Assembly (NCBI GenBank): GCA_031763025.1
Contig: JASSKH010000004.1
Span: 3,596,001 to 3,660,000 of the forward strand
Source: Macrocystis pyrifera
Lineage: Eukaryota > Sar > Phaeophyceae > Laminariales > Laminariaceae
DNA: 64,000 bases
Direction: 5' to 3'
The position numbers and the translations under genes were made by a program. Position 1 is the stretch's first letter; each line of letters opens with the position of its first letter. Of the stretch, positions 43,401 to 55,300 are shown piece by piece. The notes under the pieces were generated by a model. The model saw nothing but the letters and a program-made list of their open reading frames with translations. It was not told where the DNA came from and did no database searches.

Positions 43401-43710
43401 GCGGGCGGCGGGCGGCGGTGGCGGCGGTTTGGCGGTTTCATTTGGAATCCCCCTCCCGATCCCCCGATCGTATACATCCAAATAAAAGTTGAGGAAACCC
43501 AGGCTTGTCGAGAGATTTTGTCTTTTTCGCGCGTGGGTATACAACAGTCAGTGCAAAGCAAAAAACGAGGAGACGGTTAGACCGCCGTGCAAGGGTGCTT
43601 GCACTCGGATCCTTGCTCAAGAAGCTGAATAATTCGAGGCAGGCAAGAGCTCGCTCTCTTCTTTTAGCGGTTTTCGACGGAGCCTCGGCCGCTTCCGCTT
43701 CTCGCTTACA

Positions 43711-43823
43711 ATGAGCCTAAACCAGAAAAAGAGGATTGTTGGAAAGAGCCTTCCGCAGGGGCCTGCTGCTGTTGCTGCTACTGCTGCTGCTGCATCTGCT
43801 AAAACAAAAGGCGGCAAGCCAAC
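43711..43823 (+). CDS. Possible first coding exon of a + strand gene
   Basis: An ATG starts 37 codons reading MSLNQKKRIVGKSLPQGPAA and an Ala-rich stretch ending AKTKGGKP, then donor GTGAGT (phase 2). The basic N-terminus, clean donor and pyrimidine-rich leader upstream favour a real start. A tiny in-phase exon could follow at about 44,152 (PQFREM). Whether this is the start of the PDZ gene further along cannot be told from sequence. Confidence 0.4.
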
Positions 43824-44559
43824 GTGAGTGGTCTCTTTCGAAGCTGGGGAAGGGAGAACAGACAGATAGATGAGCAAAGCTTCTTCTTCGCCAGCACTTG
43901 AAGGATGTGCTCCCTGCAGCAGTCAGTCGGATGCAGCAGGAAACCGGTAGATGATGCCCCCCCCCCCCGCCGTAGACATACACCCCGCAACCGGGAGAGT
44001 AGATTGGTGATGATCCGTCTATTCCGCGCGGGAACCAAACGGTTTCAGTTTCTCGGTTTTCGTAATTTTGATTTTTTTTTCGGATCGATATCTTTGACTT
44101 CGACTCGCAATCTTGCGCAATCAACCAATGAACTAACTGTGTCCACGGACAGGCCCCAGTTCAGGGAGATGAGGTATCATCGTACAGCAGTAATAAGATG
44201 ATCATCATCAACACGCCAACACTCTCCGCTCCAAAACTTCCAAATATCCCAACCTATATCGGCCACGGTGGGTGGGCGATGCCTCACGGCTCCAACGGAC
44301 TCCTCGTGGCTACTGACTCGGATGTTATTTGGGTCCACAAAGAGTTTGTACCTCTGGTAGACTGCTGTCTATATAGTGCGTATTCAATTGAGTATACGCA
44401 AGGAAGGAGAAAAGGTTGGATAAAATTGAGGGTGTTCGACGAATTATGCTAGTTTTTTCATCTTGAATGAATAACGCCCTGCACATTGTCAGAAGGCAAA
44501 TAATAAATATATATATATATATATATACTAAGTATATGCTCGTACCTGGCAGACTATCA

Positions 44560-45210
44560 CTATTATTATACTTGCCTTTTCCGACAATATAGCGTAGATG
44601 CCGTTCCTATATTAACCGAATATCCTTCCGTAAATCTGATTCAGGGCGTGTCTTAACCCCCCCCAGAGAGCATGGGAACGAGCGCAACGGAACGAGGCTG
44701 TTCGTGGTCATTCGTTCCGTGCCTGTGCAAAAAAAACGTGTTTGGGTCCATGGCCTCGCCAGCCGAATCAGTACGAACGGTATCTTTTGAACATGCCAGA
44801 GCACATTGGTGTCCACATCCATCTTCGGTTGTGTCCATCTACATCAAATAATATGCTATTTGTTTCCGTTCGGTCGGGCCGTTCGGTCCTCCCAAACAAG
44901 AAAAAGGGGTGCAACACTTCTTCTTCCTCTTCCTAGATATATAGTTTTTTTCTCGGGCTGCACTGAATCTATTCGTTTCCCAGAACCAATCAGCATCAAT
45001 TCATGCAGCGAATAATATTCCATCCGGTTCGTTCCCATGCTCTCTGGGGGGGTTAAGACACACCCTCAGTGGTATCCCTCATACACTTCTCTGCCAGTCG
45101 TTGCCCAATTTCCATTCCCCACATCGTTTCATTTTAGCTACCCCGATATAGTATATATCCTATTCCTCATGAACGTTCCATCCCCAGGTCATTGGTCGCA
45201 TTCCTCCGGC
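44560..45210 (+). repeat. Dispersed repeat H, copy interrupted by the 421-bp element
   Basis: The left part is 44,560-44,644 and the right part 45,066-45,210; together they align with 18,355-18,570. Confidence 0.7.
44645..45065. mobile_element. 421-bp terminal-inverted-repeat element with target duplication
   Basis: The left end GGCGTGTCTTAACCCCCCCC then AGAGAGCATGGGAACGA is mirrored at the right end, about 36 bp of inverted repeat. TCAG flanks both sides (44,641-44,644 and 45,066-45,069). The sequence around it is a repeat whose other copy (18,355-18,570) has an uninterrupted TCAG at the same point, so this is a dated insertion. No transposase is encoded: a non-autonomous DNA transposon. 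Confidence 0.8.
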
Positions 45211-45270
45211 TTCTTCCTCCCTTCCCCTAGCGGCCTGTGGCGGGTCCCTCAGGGCTAGATTATACATATT

Positions 45271-45383
45271 GCTATTACGGGGGACCTTAGTAAATGTGAC
45301 CAAATATTGTTGGCAAAATTAGTGAATGATATAGGTTTTTATGTATATCATAGGTCCTATTAACTATGCCTCCCCGTTATATT
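45271..45383. mobile_element. Family A MITE-like element
   Basis: TATTACGGGGGACCTTAGTA at left, AACTATGCCTCCCCGTTATA at right; a B element follows. Confidence 0.75.
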
Positions 45384-45387
45384 AAGT

Positions 45388-45474
45388 TTTGAACTGTAGT
45401 CCCATTATGGGAATAATCCAGTCAAATTCCAAGTAGTTTGTCCCCAACACGGCACTGCGGTCCTAAAGGGCCTA
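45388..45474. repeat. Family B near-palindromic element
   Basis: TTTTGAACTGTAGTCCCATT, AATCCAGTCAAATTCCAAG, ACGGCACTGCGGTCCTAAAG; same junction with A as at 26,284. Confidence 0.72.
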
Positions 45475-46017
45475 GCAGGGCTAATAACTATCTGGTATGA
45501 GTGTACATATACCGGTACAGAAGTCCTGTAGTAGCAGGAGGACTGCTGTACTACTGCTGTAGCATAATATTAGTAGTGTTGGATATCGATTCGATACGAC
45601 GCCGATAAACGTAGAAGGGCTGGAGCCAAAAATAGGGTGAACCTTACGCCTTTCGTCTGTTCATGTGTACACTAGATGTTGCGCGAGGGGAAAGGCTGCC
45701 TGGCCCTCCCTCTGATTGGCCAGCCCCCGATCGCGCCTATTCTTTGCTCAAAGGCTCCAGGTACACCTCTCTTCGTCTACTGTCTATGATACTCAAGTTG
45801 GGCTTCACCTGCCTTTTTTGCTTCAATTGTGCCTGATACTCGTAAATAGCGCACTTATATCGTTTTCGGGCGAAACTGAAATACCGCCACGGGGCCGTTG
45901 GGACAGGGTGACTCGAGCTGTCAACAAAAAAATTGCGATCAGATTACGAAACCCCCTTTCGCGGGGGGGATGTGTATCGTCACATTGTTACAGAGTACCG
46001 CATACCCAGCTATCGAG

Positions 46018-46132
46018 CCTATTACGGGGGTCCATAGTTAATAGGACCTATGGTTTACATAAAAACCTATATATTTACCTATTTTTGTTAAAAACATATT
46101 TGGTCCTATTTACTATGCCCCCCCGTAATAGT
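46018..46132. mobile_element. Family A MITE-like element
   Basis: TATTACGGGGGTCCATAGTT at left, ACTATGCCCCCCCGTAATAG at right; TA flanks. Confidence 0.8.
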
Positions 46133-46184
46133 ACTCGTAAGAGGCTGGGCTGCTGGCTAGGGAGAAACTTTTTTTGTTTTTGTT

Positions 46185-46300
46185 TTTTTTTTTTTCCTCT
46201 GGCGAATTGGTAAAAATATAGCTTATTAAGCTCAACACACCTACACGTTTAGAATACGTGCCATGTATCAATTTGACCCGTCGCTTCTTACTTGGCCAAG
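46185..46300 (+). repeat. Dispersed repeat G, copy 2
   Basis: T-run, cctctggcgaattgg, atatagctta, cacacctacacgtt, gtatcaatttgacccgtcgc: diverged but collinear with 91-205. Confidence 0.45.
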
Positions 46301-46942
46301 AGGAGACAACCCTCTTAAAGTTCATAGGTTCAGCTTGAGCCTTTCACAGGTGAAATTGAAAGCAAAAATAGTTGAAGCCCAACTTGAGTAGCCACAGAGA
46401 GGTGTGCCTGGAACCTTTCGAGACACTGTTAATAGCAGCTACGACCGGGCGTTGGTCAATCGGAGGAAGGGCCAGGAAGCCTTTTCTTGAGTGCAATATT
46501 TAGAGTACCCATAAATGGCTCCAAACGCGTAGGTACACCTATTTTTGGCTTTTTCTCAACCATTTTTGTTGGAATAGAGCTGCACTGAGTACGTGCGTTG
46601 TCCGCACGACCAACCCTTTTTATCTAAAACTGAGCGAACTCGTAACCGCGCACGATTGCGGTACAGATTCAAGCTTTTTGCGCCATTCATGTGAGAACAC
46701 GAATAACACCAGCATTATACTTCGAAGTACAAGAGGTACCAGGTACAGCTGTATGTATCTATGCGTGAAGCCACTTAAAACCCGTCGTACGCGCGATCGA
46801 TGTATCACGCACAGCTTGGGAAGATGAGTTTTTGTCGTGGTCCTCGATTTCTCAGCTGATGTTTAAATATATTCGGGTGTATACCTGGTGCGGGTATAAT
46901 AATGACGCGGAACGTCGACAACCAAATGTCTAATCTAATCAC

Positions 46943-47121
46943 TTTCGCCGCTCCGACAAAATCCCCTTTACCGGCTGCGTCATGGTGTGCTGCTGCTGCA
47001 TGCTGCTGCTGCTGCTGCTGCTGCTGCATGTACTCGTCTACCCAAGCAGGCGAAAGGGAACATCTACAATCCGGCGCGTCTACTCCACTCGCAAGGTACG
47101 CGAGGACGGCTTCCTCCTCTG
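46943..47121 (-). CDS. Possible exon, minus strand, polyglutamine tract
   Basis: On the minus strand a weak acceptor (acaattttag) precedes an open frame reading AEEEAVLAYLASGVDAPDC, then SLSPAWVDEYM, eight glutamines (CAG repeat), HAAAAHHDAAG and KGDFVGAAK, with a poor donor (GTGATT). The N-terminal half looks like a folded domain but I do not recognise it. The opposite strand gives a cysteine run, which argues for the minus strand. No partner exon was found. Confidence 0.33.
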
Positions 47122-47206
47122 CTAAAATTGTACCGGTACTTACAGTACCATTAATACCTGGTACTGATCTTTTTTTTTTAGGGTGCCTGGCTCGCCTTGG
47201 TTGTAC

Positions 47207-47320
47207 ACTATTACGGTGGTACATAGTTAATAGAACCTATGGTATACATAAAAACCTATATATTTACCTATTTTTACTAACAAAGTTTGGTCCCATTAAC
47301 TATGGACCCCCGTAATATCA
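47207..47320. mobile_element. Family A MITE-like element
   Basis: TATTACGGTGGTACATAGTT at left, ACTATGGACCCCCGTAATAT at right. Confidence 0.78.
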
Positions 47321-47810
47321 CGGGACAACGTTTGACAACAGTAATCTGGAACAGAAGAGAGGGGACGCCAGAAGGGTGGATCCCTTTTCGGGAAAGCCTC
47401 GTTGTTGTACTGAGAGATAGTGATTGAGTATCACTCCGTGAGCGATGTCGCAGCTCTACAACAGCGCGACAGGAGTAGAAAGAGGTTAGGAAACTGGCTA
47501 ACCAACGAGAGCAGAACCTCTATTATTAATAATCAGCTGGGGTAGAAGTTTGGGGGCAATAAGGAAGAGATGGAGCACGCAGAAAGGATACGGGTCAAAC
47601 GAGCGACGACATTGAGATACGCGAGAAGGGTCAACAAGTATGGGTGTGATCTCATGCCGCAGCAGCGAGAGGCCTCATTGATCCCAAACTATGTACGACT
47701 TTACCTACGACGCGTTATTGCAACAGTACTCAGGACCAAAATATCAAAATATCGGGTGTAAACGTATGAGTATACACGTTTTTGGTGTCCGTCATTGGTT
47801 GTGATAACTG

Positions 47811-47898
47811 CCAGGTACCACTCTGTCCCATAATATAATAGCAGTATATACACTAATTGTTGCATAAAAAATTGCTTATATTTCGGGACAGATTGGGA
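47811..47898. repeat. Family E inverted-repeat element
   Basis: CAGGTACCACTCTGTCCCAT, AATATAATAG and mirrored GCTTATATTTCGGGACAGAT. Confidence 0.55.
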
Positions 47899-48633
47899 TG
47901 TATTATTATGTACCCCCCTCCGTACCAATAGCATGTCTGGCGGGGGATTAGCCGATGCGGATCTTCGATTGATCCGTCGCTTGTCCCCTACGACTTGAGT
48001 GATGGACCAGGTATAAACGTATTTCGACAACACTTGCAGTCAATCTTAACGCCGACCCTGTATGGTCGTGTGTGTAATCTCCTTCGTCAAGATAAGTATA
48101 TAAAAAAATCAGAAAGTTTTTATTGATTCTCTTGATCAAAGAGTTTACACACGGCCATACAGGCTTAACGCTAAGGTTGCCTCCATGTGTTGTAGAAATG
48201 CGTCAACCATAGCAACATAGGGGATGATCGACGATCACTCACTGATCCGCGTCGACGCGTCCCTCGTCAGGCGCAAGGGTCGTGCCCAAAAGGCCACACA
48301 ACCATGTTTGTTTTGTTTTACAAGCTTTTGACGAAACACTACTTTTTCGCGACCGCAATCGTTCTCTAGCCCTAACGCCCTTGGGGCCCCTGTGAAGTGA
48401 TGGCGACCGACACAATGGTTGATCAGCCGTCTATTAATAGGAGCAGACAAACACGAGCGCCCAGCATTACGGGGAGATATACACAAGTTGTGCCCCGTGC
48501 CTCACGAGTCCTTCAATTGTATCTTAGGGCTCCAATCAGTACCACCCTCCAATCACGCAATTGCCGAGGCCGTAGTGGTCATTTTTTGGCCGTCTATTTG
48601 GCCCTCTGCAAGTCCGAAGAGGGTTGCTACAAT

Positions 48634-48737
48634 GACCTTCCATAGTAAATAGGACCTATGGTACACACAAAAACTTATATATTTAACTATTTTTACTGAC
48701 AATATTTGGTCCTATTTACTATGGTCCCCCGTAATAT
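48634..48737. mobile_element. Family A MITE-like element, left end eroded
   Basis: ACCTTCCATAGTAAATAGGA at left, ACTATGGTCCCCCGTAATAT at right. Confidence 0.7.
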
Positions 48738-49383
48738 TTCAGAACCGCTTTGGGTTTCAGCCTCAGAGGGGAAAGAAGGGGCGGTTACAGCAATATTGAC
48801 ACCCAGCAGCCCGAGGTGCCGAAGCCATTTTTATCGATTTCGCGACGCGGTTATTGTAGTCAAGGAAGAACGTGCTGAGGTCGAGGGTGTGGATCCGAAG
48901 CGTCCAACACTATGATCCATATAGTAGTTTACTGTCAGTCAAGAAGTCAAATAGCGTCGGCGGACTGGTCGGCTAATATTTACAGTAGGTAGCCCCTATT
49001 TAAGGACCTTAGTGCCCCATTTAAAGGTACCTCAGTGCTCGCTTTCCGAGATTGGAGGTCCCTATATACCAACGTCCCTTATCGGAGCTGGTATCGGTCC
49101 GTTAGGTTACAACCATTGCGTGAAGATGGTGGGCAGAACGATTGAGCTCCCTTATCATATCAGCGCGGGTTTCCCCCTCAGCCCTTTTGCCACCGCGCTG
49201 CCTGCACAGAAAACTACAGCACGAGTCTAGTCCTAACAGCCCCCACAGGTCAAAGGGGTCCAAAGGGGCTACCTACCTACCTACCTACACCTCTAGCCGA
49301 GAAGAAGCCCGGCCAACTCGCAGCCCTAGAAGGTGGTATTAGTAGTACTTGTCATGCGTTCGGTCGCTGCACCTGGCCCCCAT

Positions 49384-49950
49384 ATCGTTTATCACGCGTG
49401 TGATGAGATAGCACACCCCCTTGTTGTCGTATATCACACGTGCGATATACGATAGATATCACACGTGTGATAGGATAACACTATCGTTTATCACACGTGT
49501 GATGAGATAGCACACCCCCTTGTTGTCGTATATCACACGCGCGATATACGATAGATATCACACGTGGGATAGGATAACACCTACCGGTATCGTTTATCAC
49601 ACGTGTGATCAGATAGCACACCCCCTTGTTGTCGTATATCACACGTGCGATATACAATAGATATCACACGTGTGATATACGATAGATATCACACGTGTGA
49701 TAGGATAACACCTACCGGTATCGTTTATCACACGTGTGATAAAATAACACCTACCATCGCATATCGCACGTGTGGGAAAGAAACACCTATCGTATATCAC
49801 ACGTGTGACAATATAACACCCCCTTTTGATGTCGTATAGTATACGTGTGACAATATAACACCCCCTTTTGTTGTCGTATATCACACGTGTGATAAGATAG
49901 CACACCCCCTTTTTTACCGTATATCACACGTGTGACAATATGAGACCCCC
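49384..49950. repeat. Palindromic satellite array 2
   Basis: About 16 copies of the palindrome TATCACACGTGTGATA (or close variants), separated by AGATAGCACACCCCCTTGTT, GTCG or AACACCTACCGGTATCG. Higher-order blocks of about 115 bp are visible (49,384, 49,488, 49,590). Confidence 0.85.
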
Positions 49951-50525
49951 CCCTGGGATGAATTACAGAGCCGATTTCCTCCAGAACAAGGGAGGCAGGT
50001 AGGTGCACACGACGAAGATGGCGGCTTTGGGGATACTTCGTCGAGATCTCTTCCCATAGACGGTATCACATCACCCCTCGGTATTTTTGTTCGCTTTCCC
50101 TCCCTTCATGGAAGAAAAATCAGCTTCGAAAAGGGTCGGAGGCGGTGTGTTATCTTGCGCGTCATGAGGGCGTGCGTTAGCTGGGGCATTAACTACTTGG
50201 AATTAGAGTAGAGGGGGGTTTAAGTGGGGGTGAGGACAAGGGTTTTAAGAACTCCAACCCCAGCGACATCGTTCGGGCGCAGAATGTCGCCCATGTATTA
50301 TCTGTCCATCGGAAGATGAATAAGGGGCTTTCCACCGAAGGCTTTGACCCAATAAGCTCGCAATTATTTTCCCTTGAAATGTCGATGTTTTCTGTTTTCT
50401 CGCATAACGCATGTTTTATACGATTTACGGGTTTTAGGGTGCCGATGCAAATTTGAGGCGAGTTCGCAGGGAAAAAATAGGCCTTTTTAGGTGTAAATTG
50501 TGCGATGTTGTTCCCTGCTCGACAG

Positions 50526-50832
50526 GGAAAAATCCCGATTCCGTTCGCTTACGAGTAATGGGTCTAAGGCTACAGCGGTTCCGCCTCTCCCCGCGAAAAA
50601 GCGAAGGCAATCTGTGAATAGCTCTCTTGATGTGTCAGACACACCAGCCTGCGTGCAGAATGTGGAGATGAGAAATGTCGCACGAGTCTCTCAACACCTC
50701 CGGGTGATAGTAATCAATGGTTCATCCCCAACCCCAACCGTAATAGCTACCCTAGTTACCCTATCCCTGAGGCGTGCGACTACGGCACCTGAAACTTCAG
50801 AGGCTGTACAGCGCGAGGGGCTCTTTCTTTGA
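50526..50832 (+). CDS. Coding-like open frame, unknown
   Basis: After acceptor ctgctcgacag the frame stays open for about 102 codons: a basic Ser-rich stretch (SRFRSLTSNGSKATAVPPLP, AKKRRQSVNSS), then RNVARVSQHLRVIVING, to a TGA. An internal donor (ccgg|GTGATA, 50,703) could end it early. I do not recognise it. It may be an exon of the gene that continues at 51.7 kb, or a relic. Confidence 0.3.
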
Positions 50833-50880
50833 TTCGTGCAGCTTTGCGCGTGACACGGATGATTGCACAGACGAGTGAGC

Positions 50881-51184
50881 ACTGCCCCGCTCGCTTCTCC
50901 TCAAGCTGGTGGTGTGCACACATCCAGCCAAGAACATTTCCGTCGGTGCTCGCCTCTTTCGTCGGCATGAGATCGATCAATCATGGGTATTCCGAGCCAC
51001 AAAAAATGAACCCGCTCTAATCGGGTTTCGCGCTGATTATGCTACTGTTATACCTCACCTACTAAAAGCATCCGATGCTGACATCATTTGCGAGGAGAAA
51101 GACAGGCAGTGGGTGCGCAGAATAAGTTTACGCTTAATGATTGGTTTTTTAATGGCTACGGAGAAATCAACCATGGCTCCCTAG
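50881..51184 (+). CDS. Coding-like open frame ending in a stop, unknown
   Basis: The open frame reads ...RLFRRHEIDQSWVFRATKNE, then PALIGFRADYATVIPHLLKA, SDADIICEEKDRQWVRR and ends FLMATEKSTMAP-stop. Composition is protein-like, with no low complexity. It lies 80 bp after the 50.5-kb frame in a different phase, so the two could be one frame-broken coding sequence. No family recognised. Confidence 0.3.
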
Positions 51185-51381
51185 CGGCGTAATTTTAAGC
51201 TCTATTTTACTGTACTGAAGAAACACAGTTTTTTTCCCTGCCTCACGTGAGCATAGCCGAAGTACACCAGCGAATGGCACGACACTGCTTGCTGCCGCTG
51301 GTATGCCTAGAATTTATTAATAGGATTATTGTGGTTGCATCGGTTTCTCTTTCCTGCGATGACACCCTTTGACTGCACTGC

Positions 51382-51455
51382 AAAAATATCCCACACTAAT
51401 TCCAAGTATTTTATCCCCCAAAAACTGGGTTTTGCTGTTGGAAAGGCGTTAACTC
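51382..51455. repeat. Family B, diverged
   Basis: ACACTAATTCCAAGTATTTT, ATCCCCCAAAAACTGGGTTT; left arm mostly lost. Confidence 0.45.
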
Positions 51456-51709
51456 AAGCCCCGTGCACAATCCCATGGACGTAAGGTATCTAACGAACGG
51501 GTAGCTTTTTAACTGGTCGGATCCAAGCAAATATTTTAGATGAGAAGCCTCCCAAGTGAGGAATGGTTTCGGCGCATGAAGGTGACCCTATAGCCTTAGT
51601 CTTATTTTCTAACCCGACCACACACTTTCACCCGCTCCGCTGTTCGAAGACCCCTAAGCAGGGAATGCTGGATCGTGTTCGGAACAAGAGCCTTTCTCAG
51701 CCCACTTGC

Positions 51710-51967
51710 CAGGATGCGTCGGGCAAGATCAGGACGTCGCGTGAACGTCGCGGCTCGGAAATAACATCGTCTCCTCCGGTGCCTGCTGGTCAAGAGCGTG
51801 GACAGTCTACAGCCTCGTGTATCCGCCGAGTTGCTTCACCAGAAGCGGGTCCTTTACGAAACCGTCAAGGTGCCGTCTCCGTGCCCGGGGGGCAAGCTGT
51901 GCCACTGCTGCCGGCTGGGCGGACGCTGGTCGAAACTGCTGCGGCGGCAGCGGTGGTGGCGGCGGCG
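51710..51967 (+). CDS. Probable exon(s) of the PDZ gene, N-terminal region
   Basis: Two adjacent frames look coding: DASGKIRTSRERRGSEITSS (51,712 on), then after a frame change KSVDSLQPRVSAELLHQKRV, LYETVKVPSPCPGGKLCHCC, RLGGRWSKLL. The C-P-G-G-K-L-C-H-C-C cluster could bind zinc. Either a one-base error or a small intron separates the frames. Borders are approximate; the likely donor is near 51,968 before a (TCT)/(GCT) tract. Confidence 0.42.
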
Positions 51968-52255
51968 GTACTGCTGCATCTGCTGCTGCTTATGCTTCTA
52001 CTTCTGCCTCTAGTTCTGATTGTGCTTCTGCCTCTTCTGCTTCCGTCGCTGCTTCCGCATCTTCTTCTTCTTCTTCTTCTCCTTCCACTTCTTCTACTTT
52101 ATCTCCTTCTTCTTCCTCTTCTGCTTCCTCTTCTTCTTGTTTTTCCTCTTCTTCTGTTGCTACTGCTGCTCTTACTTCACCTTCTGCTTCTTCTGCTTCC
52201 CCTTCGTTTTCTTCTTCCGTCCATGCGGCTGGTTCTGCTCCTGCTTTGGCTGCTA

Positions 52256-52307
<52 letters not shown>

Positions 52308-55300
52308 CTCAGCCTCTTCCACCCCCAAGCCGCCTCCCTCGCGGATGATGACAGGAGCGCTACCGAAGGCGAAAACAAATCGTGGGGAAAAGACGAGCCC
52401 AGCTCCCGGCAACCACGGCAAGCCAGCCAAAGAGGGGCGGCTTCTTCCGCGCCGAAGAAGCAGTGGGGCCGGCGGCTCCGCTCGCCCCGGAATTGCCCCA
52501 TCCTCACCGCCCCCAAAATCCGCAACAACCCGTCGCCGGCGTCGACCCAACCGCGCATCACATCCGCGTTGGGCTCCAGCTCTGAGTCCTCTTCGGGCGT
52601 GTCTGACGATGACGGAGAGGAGCTGGTGGGCGGGTTTTTTCGGGCGGAAGGCAGGCCTGCGACCCCATGTCGCCTTAGGCACGGATATGGCTGGGTGCTG
52701 GTGCCCCCCAGAACGACGACGGAGGCGGCCCTAGAGGCGTGGGCGGTAACTCGTCGCCCGGGCCGAACGGTGGAGGGGGGGGGGGGGAGCACAAAGTCCG
52801 GAAAGTAGATACCCGACGCTGATGGTTCGCGTTCAGGAGAGCGCCCGGGTCACCGTTCGTCGGGTGCACGAGGCGAGCCGCGGCATCGGCGGGAACGGCG
52901 ATGGCGGGGGTGGCGGCGGCGGCGGCGGCGGAGGCAGCGGCGGGAGGAGAGTAGAACACGACGCAGCGACGGGCACCGAAAGGAGGCAGCGGGGGGGACT
53001 GAATGAGGCGCTGGTTGAACTTCGCTGGGTGAATAACGGATCAGTTCAGGTGAGGTCTTCAGGCTAGGAAAAATATTTCGACCATGAGTTCGGCCCCGAA
53101 TCGAGTCGCCCTTATCGTGCTTTCAGCTGTGTTGGAGGCGTTCGCCTATGTATTTCTTGTCATCACCTTCGCATGGGTTTGTCCGCTCGACGGTTACGAG
53201 GGCTAACCGTGGCCGCTATAAATTACACGCTATGTAGTTGGCGTGGCCTAAATAACTAAGGTATTTCAAGGCACTGGTCCATACGCTAAGTATCGTACGT
53301 AGCTCATTAGGGCGCGCTAAAACGGGTACGTAAAATACGTCACACGAACTGCCTCGATTTGTGCGATGCTGTATTCTTGCGTTACATAATGCGCCGTTTC
53401 GAAGGTCGAAAGCGGGTGCTCGCTCCGTACGGCGTTGCGCGGCGCAAGTCAAAGCCCCGCCCCACTCTTAGTAGTTTGGTTCCAATACGTAACTCTCATC
53501 ACATATTAACGTGTGTGCTGCTGTTCCACCTTCCGTGGTCAACAACATATCGCCTCGTCGGACGCCTTCCCTTGCCCAGGATGTCTCGGGAATGTTTCTC
53601 GCCTTGGGACTGGAGGTGGCCGAATCGCCCGTCAAAAAACGCCTGCTGGAACGCCCGCCAGACGTGGGCGTGGGACTGCCACGTATCCCGTAGTGTCGTC
53701 GGTGACTGCTGGAGGTTTTGCTAATAGCTGGGGTGTCACCTCTGGCATGATAATTACCGAGGTGAGAGGCGAGGGTAGAAGCGAGGGTGAGCGCTGGTAA
53801 GCTTTTCTTCCTACTACAGTAGATGTCTGTTTTGCGCGCTGATGCTACCTGAGTTTGTGTTTTATTTTTCACCGTCTGCCGGATGATTAAAACACCAAAA
53901 CCCAGCGGCGATGGTTTCGGCGCTAAGCTCGCCACGCATCGGTCTGGTCGCAAGAAGACGCTGTACTCGCGGTGCAGTGTTCTGTCGCATTAAGAGGTTG
54001 GCTTGCGCGCCCCAGACTATTTGGCGCGGCCAGAGCCCTTTCTTAGGTCCAGAACGCGAAAATAGCTCAGAAGGTGTCCTTTGCCGTACCTCCTGCCTTC
54101 GACTTTGAGCCTTTTGGGGCCTGCGGCTAACGTTGCGTGAGTTTCATCCGACGACGTCCGCGTTTCGTTTTGTCTTTTCGCCCTTTCTTGCGTCCGTTTC
54201 TACATCCAGGAAGAAAGTAGGTCTTTAACGACGATCCGTAGCCCAAAAACGAGCACGAGTCACGGGCGAACTCGTCCGCACTAAATAAAACCTAGTTGCG
54301 GTTATGGTAAGCGTTTGTCACAGCCATTTTCTAAAATACGTTGCCCTTCGTCACACCCCTACAAATTCGTCATATCGCATGTTTGTCCAGGGGCAAGCTG
54401 CCAGGGCGGCTGATTTTTTTTTTTTCCACCTGGTCCCAAGACGCCCGCTGACATTTTTTCGCATGAGTATTTAATCATCGCGGTCACAACCTTTCCTATC
54501 GGATACCGCGCTTTTTGTTTCTTGGCCCGCACGTGTTATCTTTTGTTTTGTCCCGTACCCCGTATGTACTTATCGACAGGTGGGAAGGGCCTCCATGGAA
54601 GGGAAGCACTCCAAGGCAGACATCAACAAAGCTCTCGACTACCTCATGCTCATGAATAAAAACGTTAACGAAAACACAAAAAATGTTAAAGCTGCTGCCG
54701 ATCCGCCCTCGAGGGTGGTTTTCAGCATACCTCAACCACCGACTCCGCCGGGGGAAAATCGAACTTCTTCTTCCGCCGTTGGAGATAAACACGAGGGAGG
54801 AATGGCGTTTTTGGGACTAAAGGTACAAGTAGGCGTTTTCGGGTTTCAGGGGGCTATTCGTTCGACCGAGTCGAAGAAGGGTAGAACATTTGCCAAGGTA
54901 GCTTTTATCCAGTTTGCATGTCAATCATATATTTTTTTTCTCGAGGGTGGTCATGGCGGTACCAGGGGTTTAAGCTTTCCGAGACGAAACTACTGCATGT
55001 AGCGCATGAATTCGGCTCCCGTGAGCCAGAGTTAGGCATCCCGCCACCGTTACCACCACCACTACCACAAACACCACAAGCACCATAGCCGTGTCTGGCT
55101 CCACCTGCCCAGGAATACAAGCTCTGTTCGATGTTCATATCACCACCACCATCACCGCCAACATCACCACCACCACTAACCATCACCACCACCACCACCA
55201 CCACCGCCGCCGCCGCCAACATCGCCGCAACCATCGCCGCCACCGCTAACCACAAGCACCATAATCACCACCACCAACCACCACCAACACAATTATCACC

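Larger units (their letters stand above)
31294..43710. other. Intergenic, repeat-rich
   Basis: No exon with matching splice sites and protein-like composition was found. It holds family A, A2, B and D elements and the 35.6-38.7 kb minisatellites. Open frames at 34,999-35,370 and 39,582-40,295 are unsupported. Confidence 0.5.
43824..50525. other. Intron or intergenic sequence
   Basis: It contains the 421-bp element, four family A copies, satellite array 2 and the possible minus exon at 46,943. Nothing else is recognisable as coding. Confidence 0.4.

Noticed and set aside
49384..49950. Array resembling a CRISPR
   Set aside because: Palindromic units are spaced irregularly by conserved, not unique, sequence; the context is eukaryotic and there are no cas genes.
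51990..52682. Glu/Ala-rich 230-codon frame on the minus strand
   Set aside because: It is the mirror of the TCT/GCT tract; the + strand frame over 52,310-53,049 has better composition and splice sites and joins the PDZ exons.
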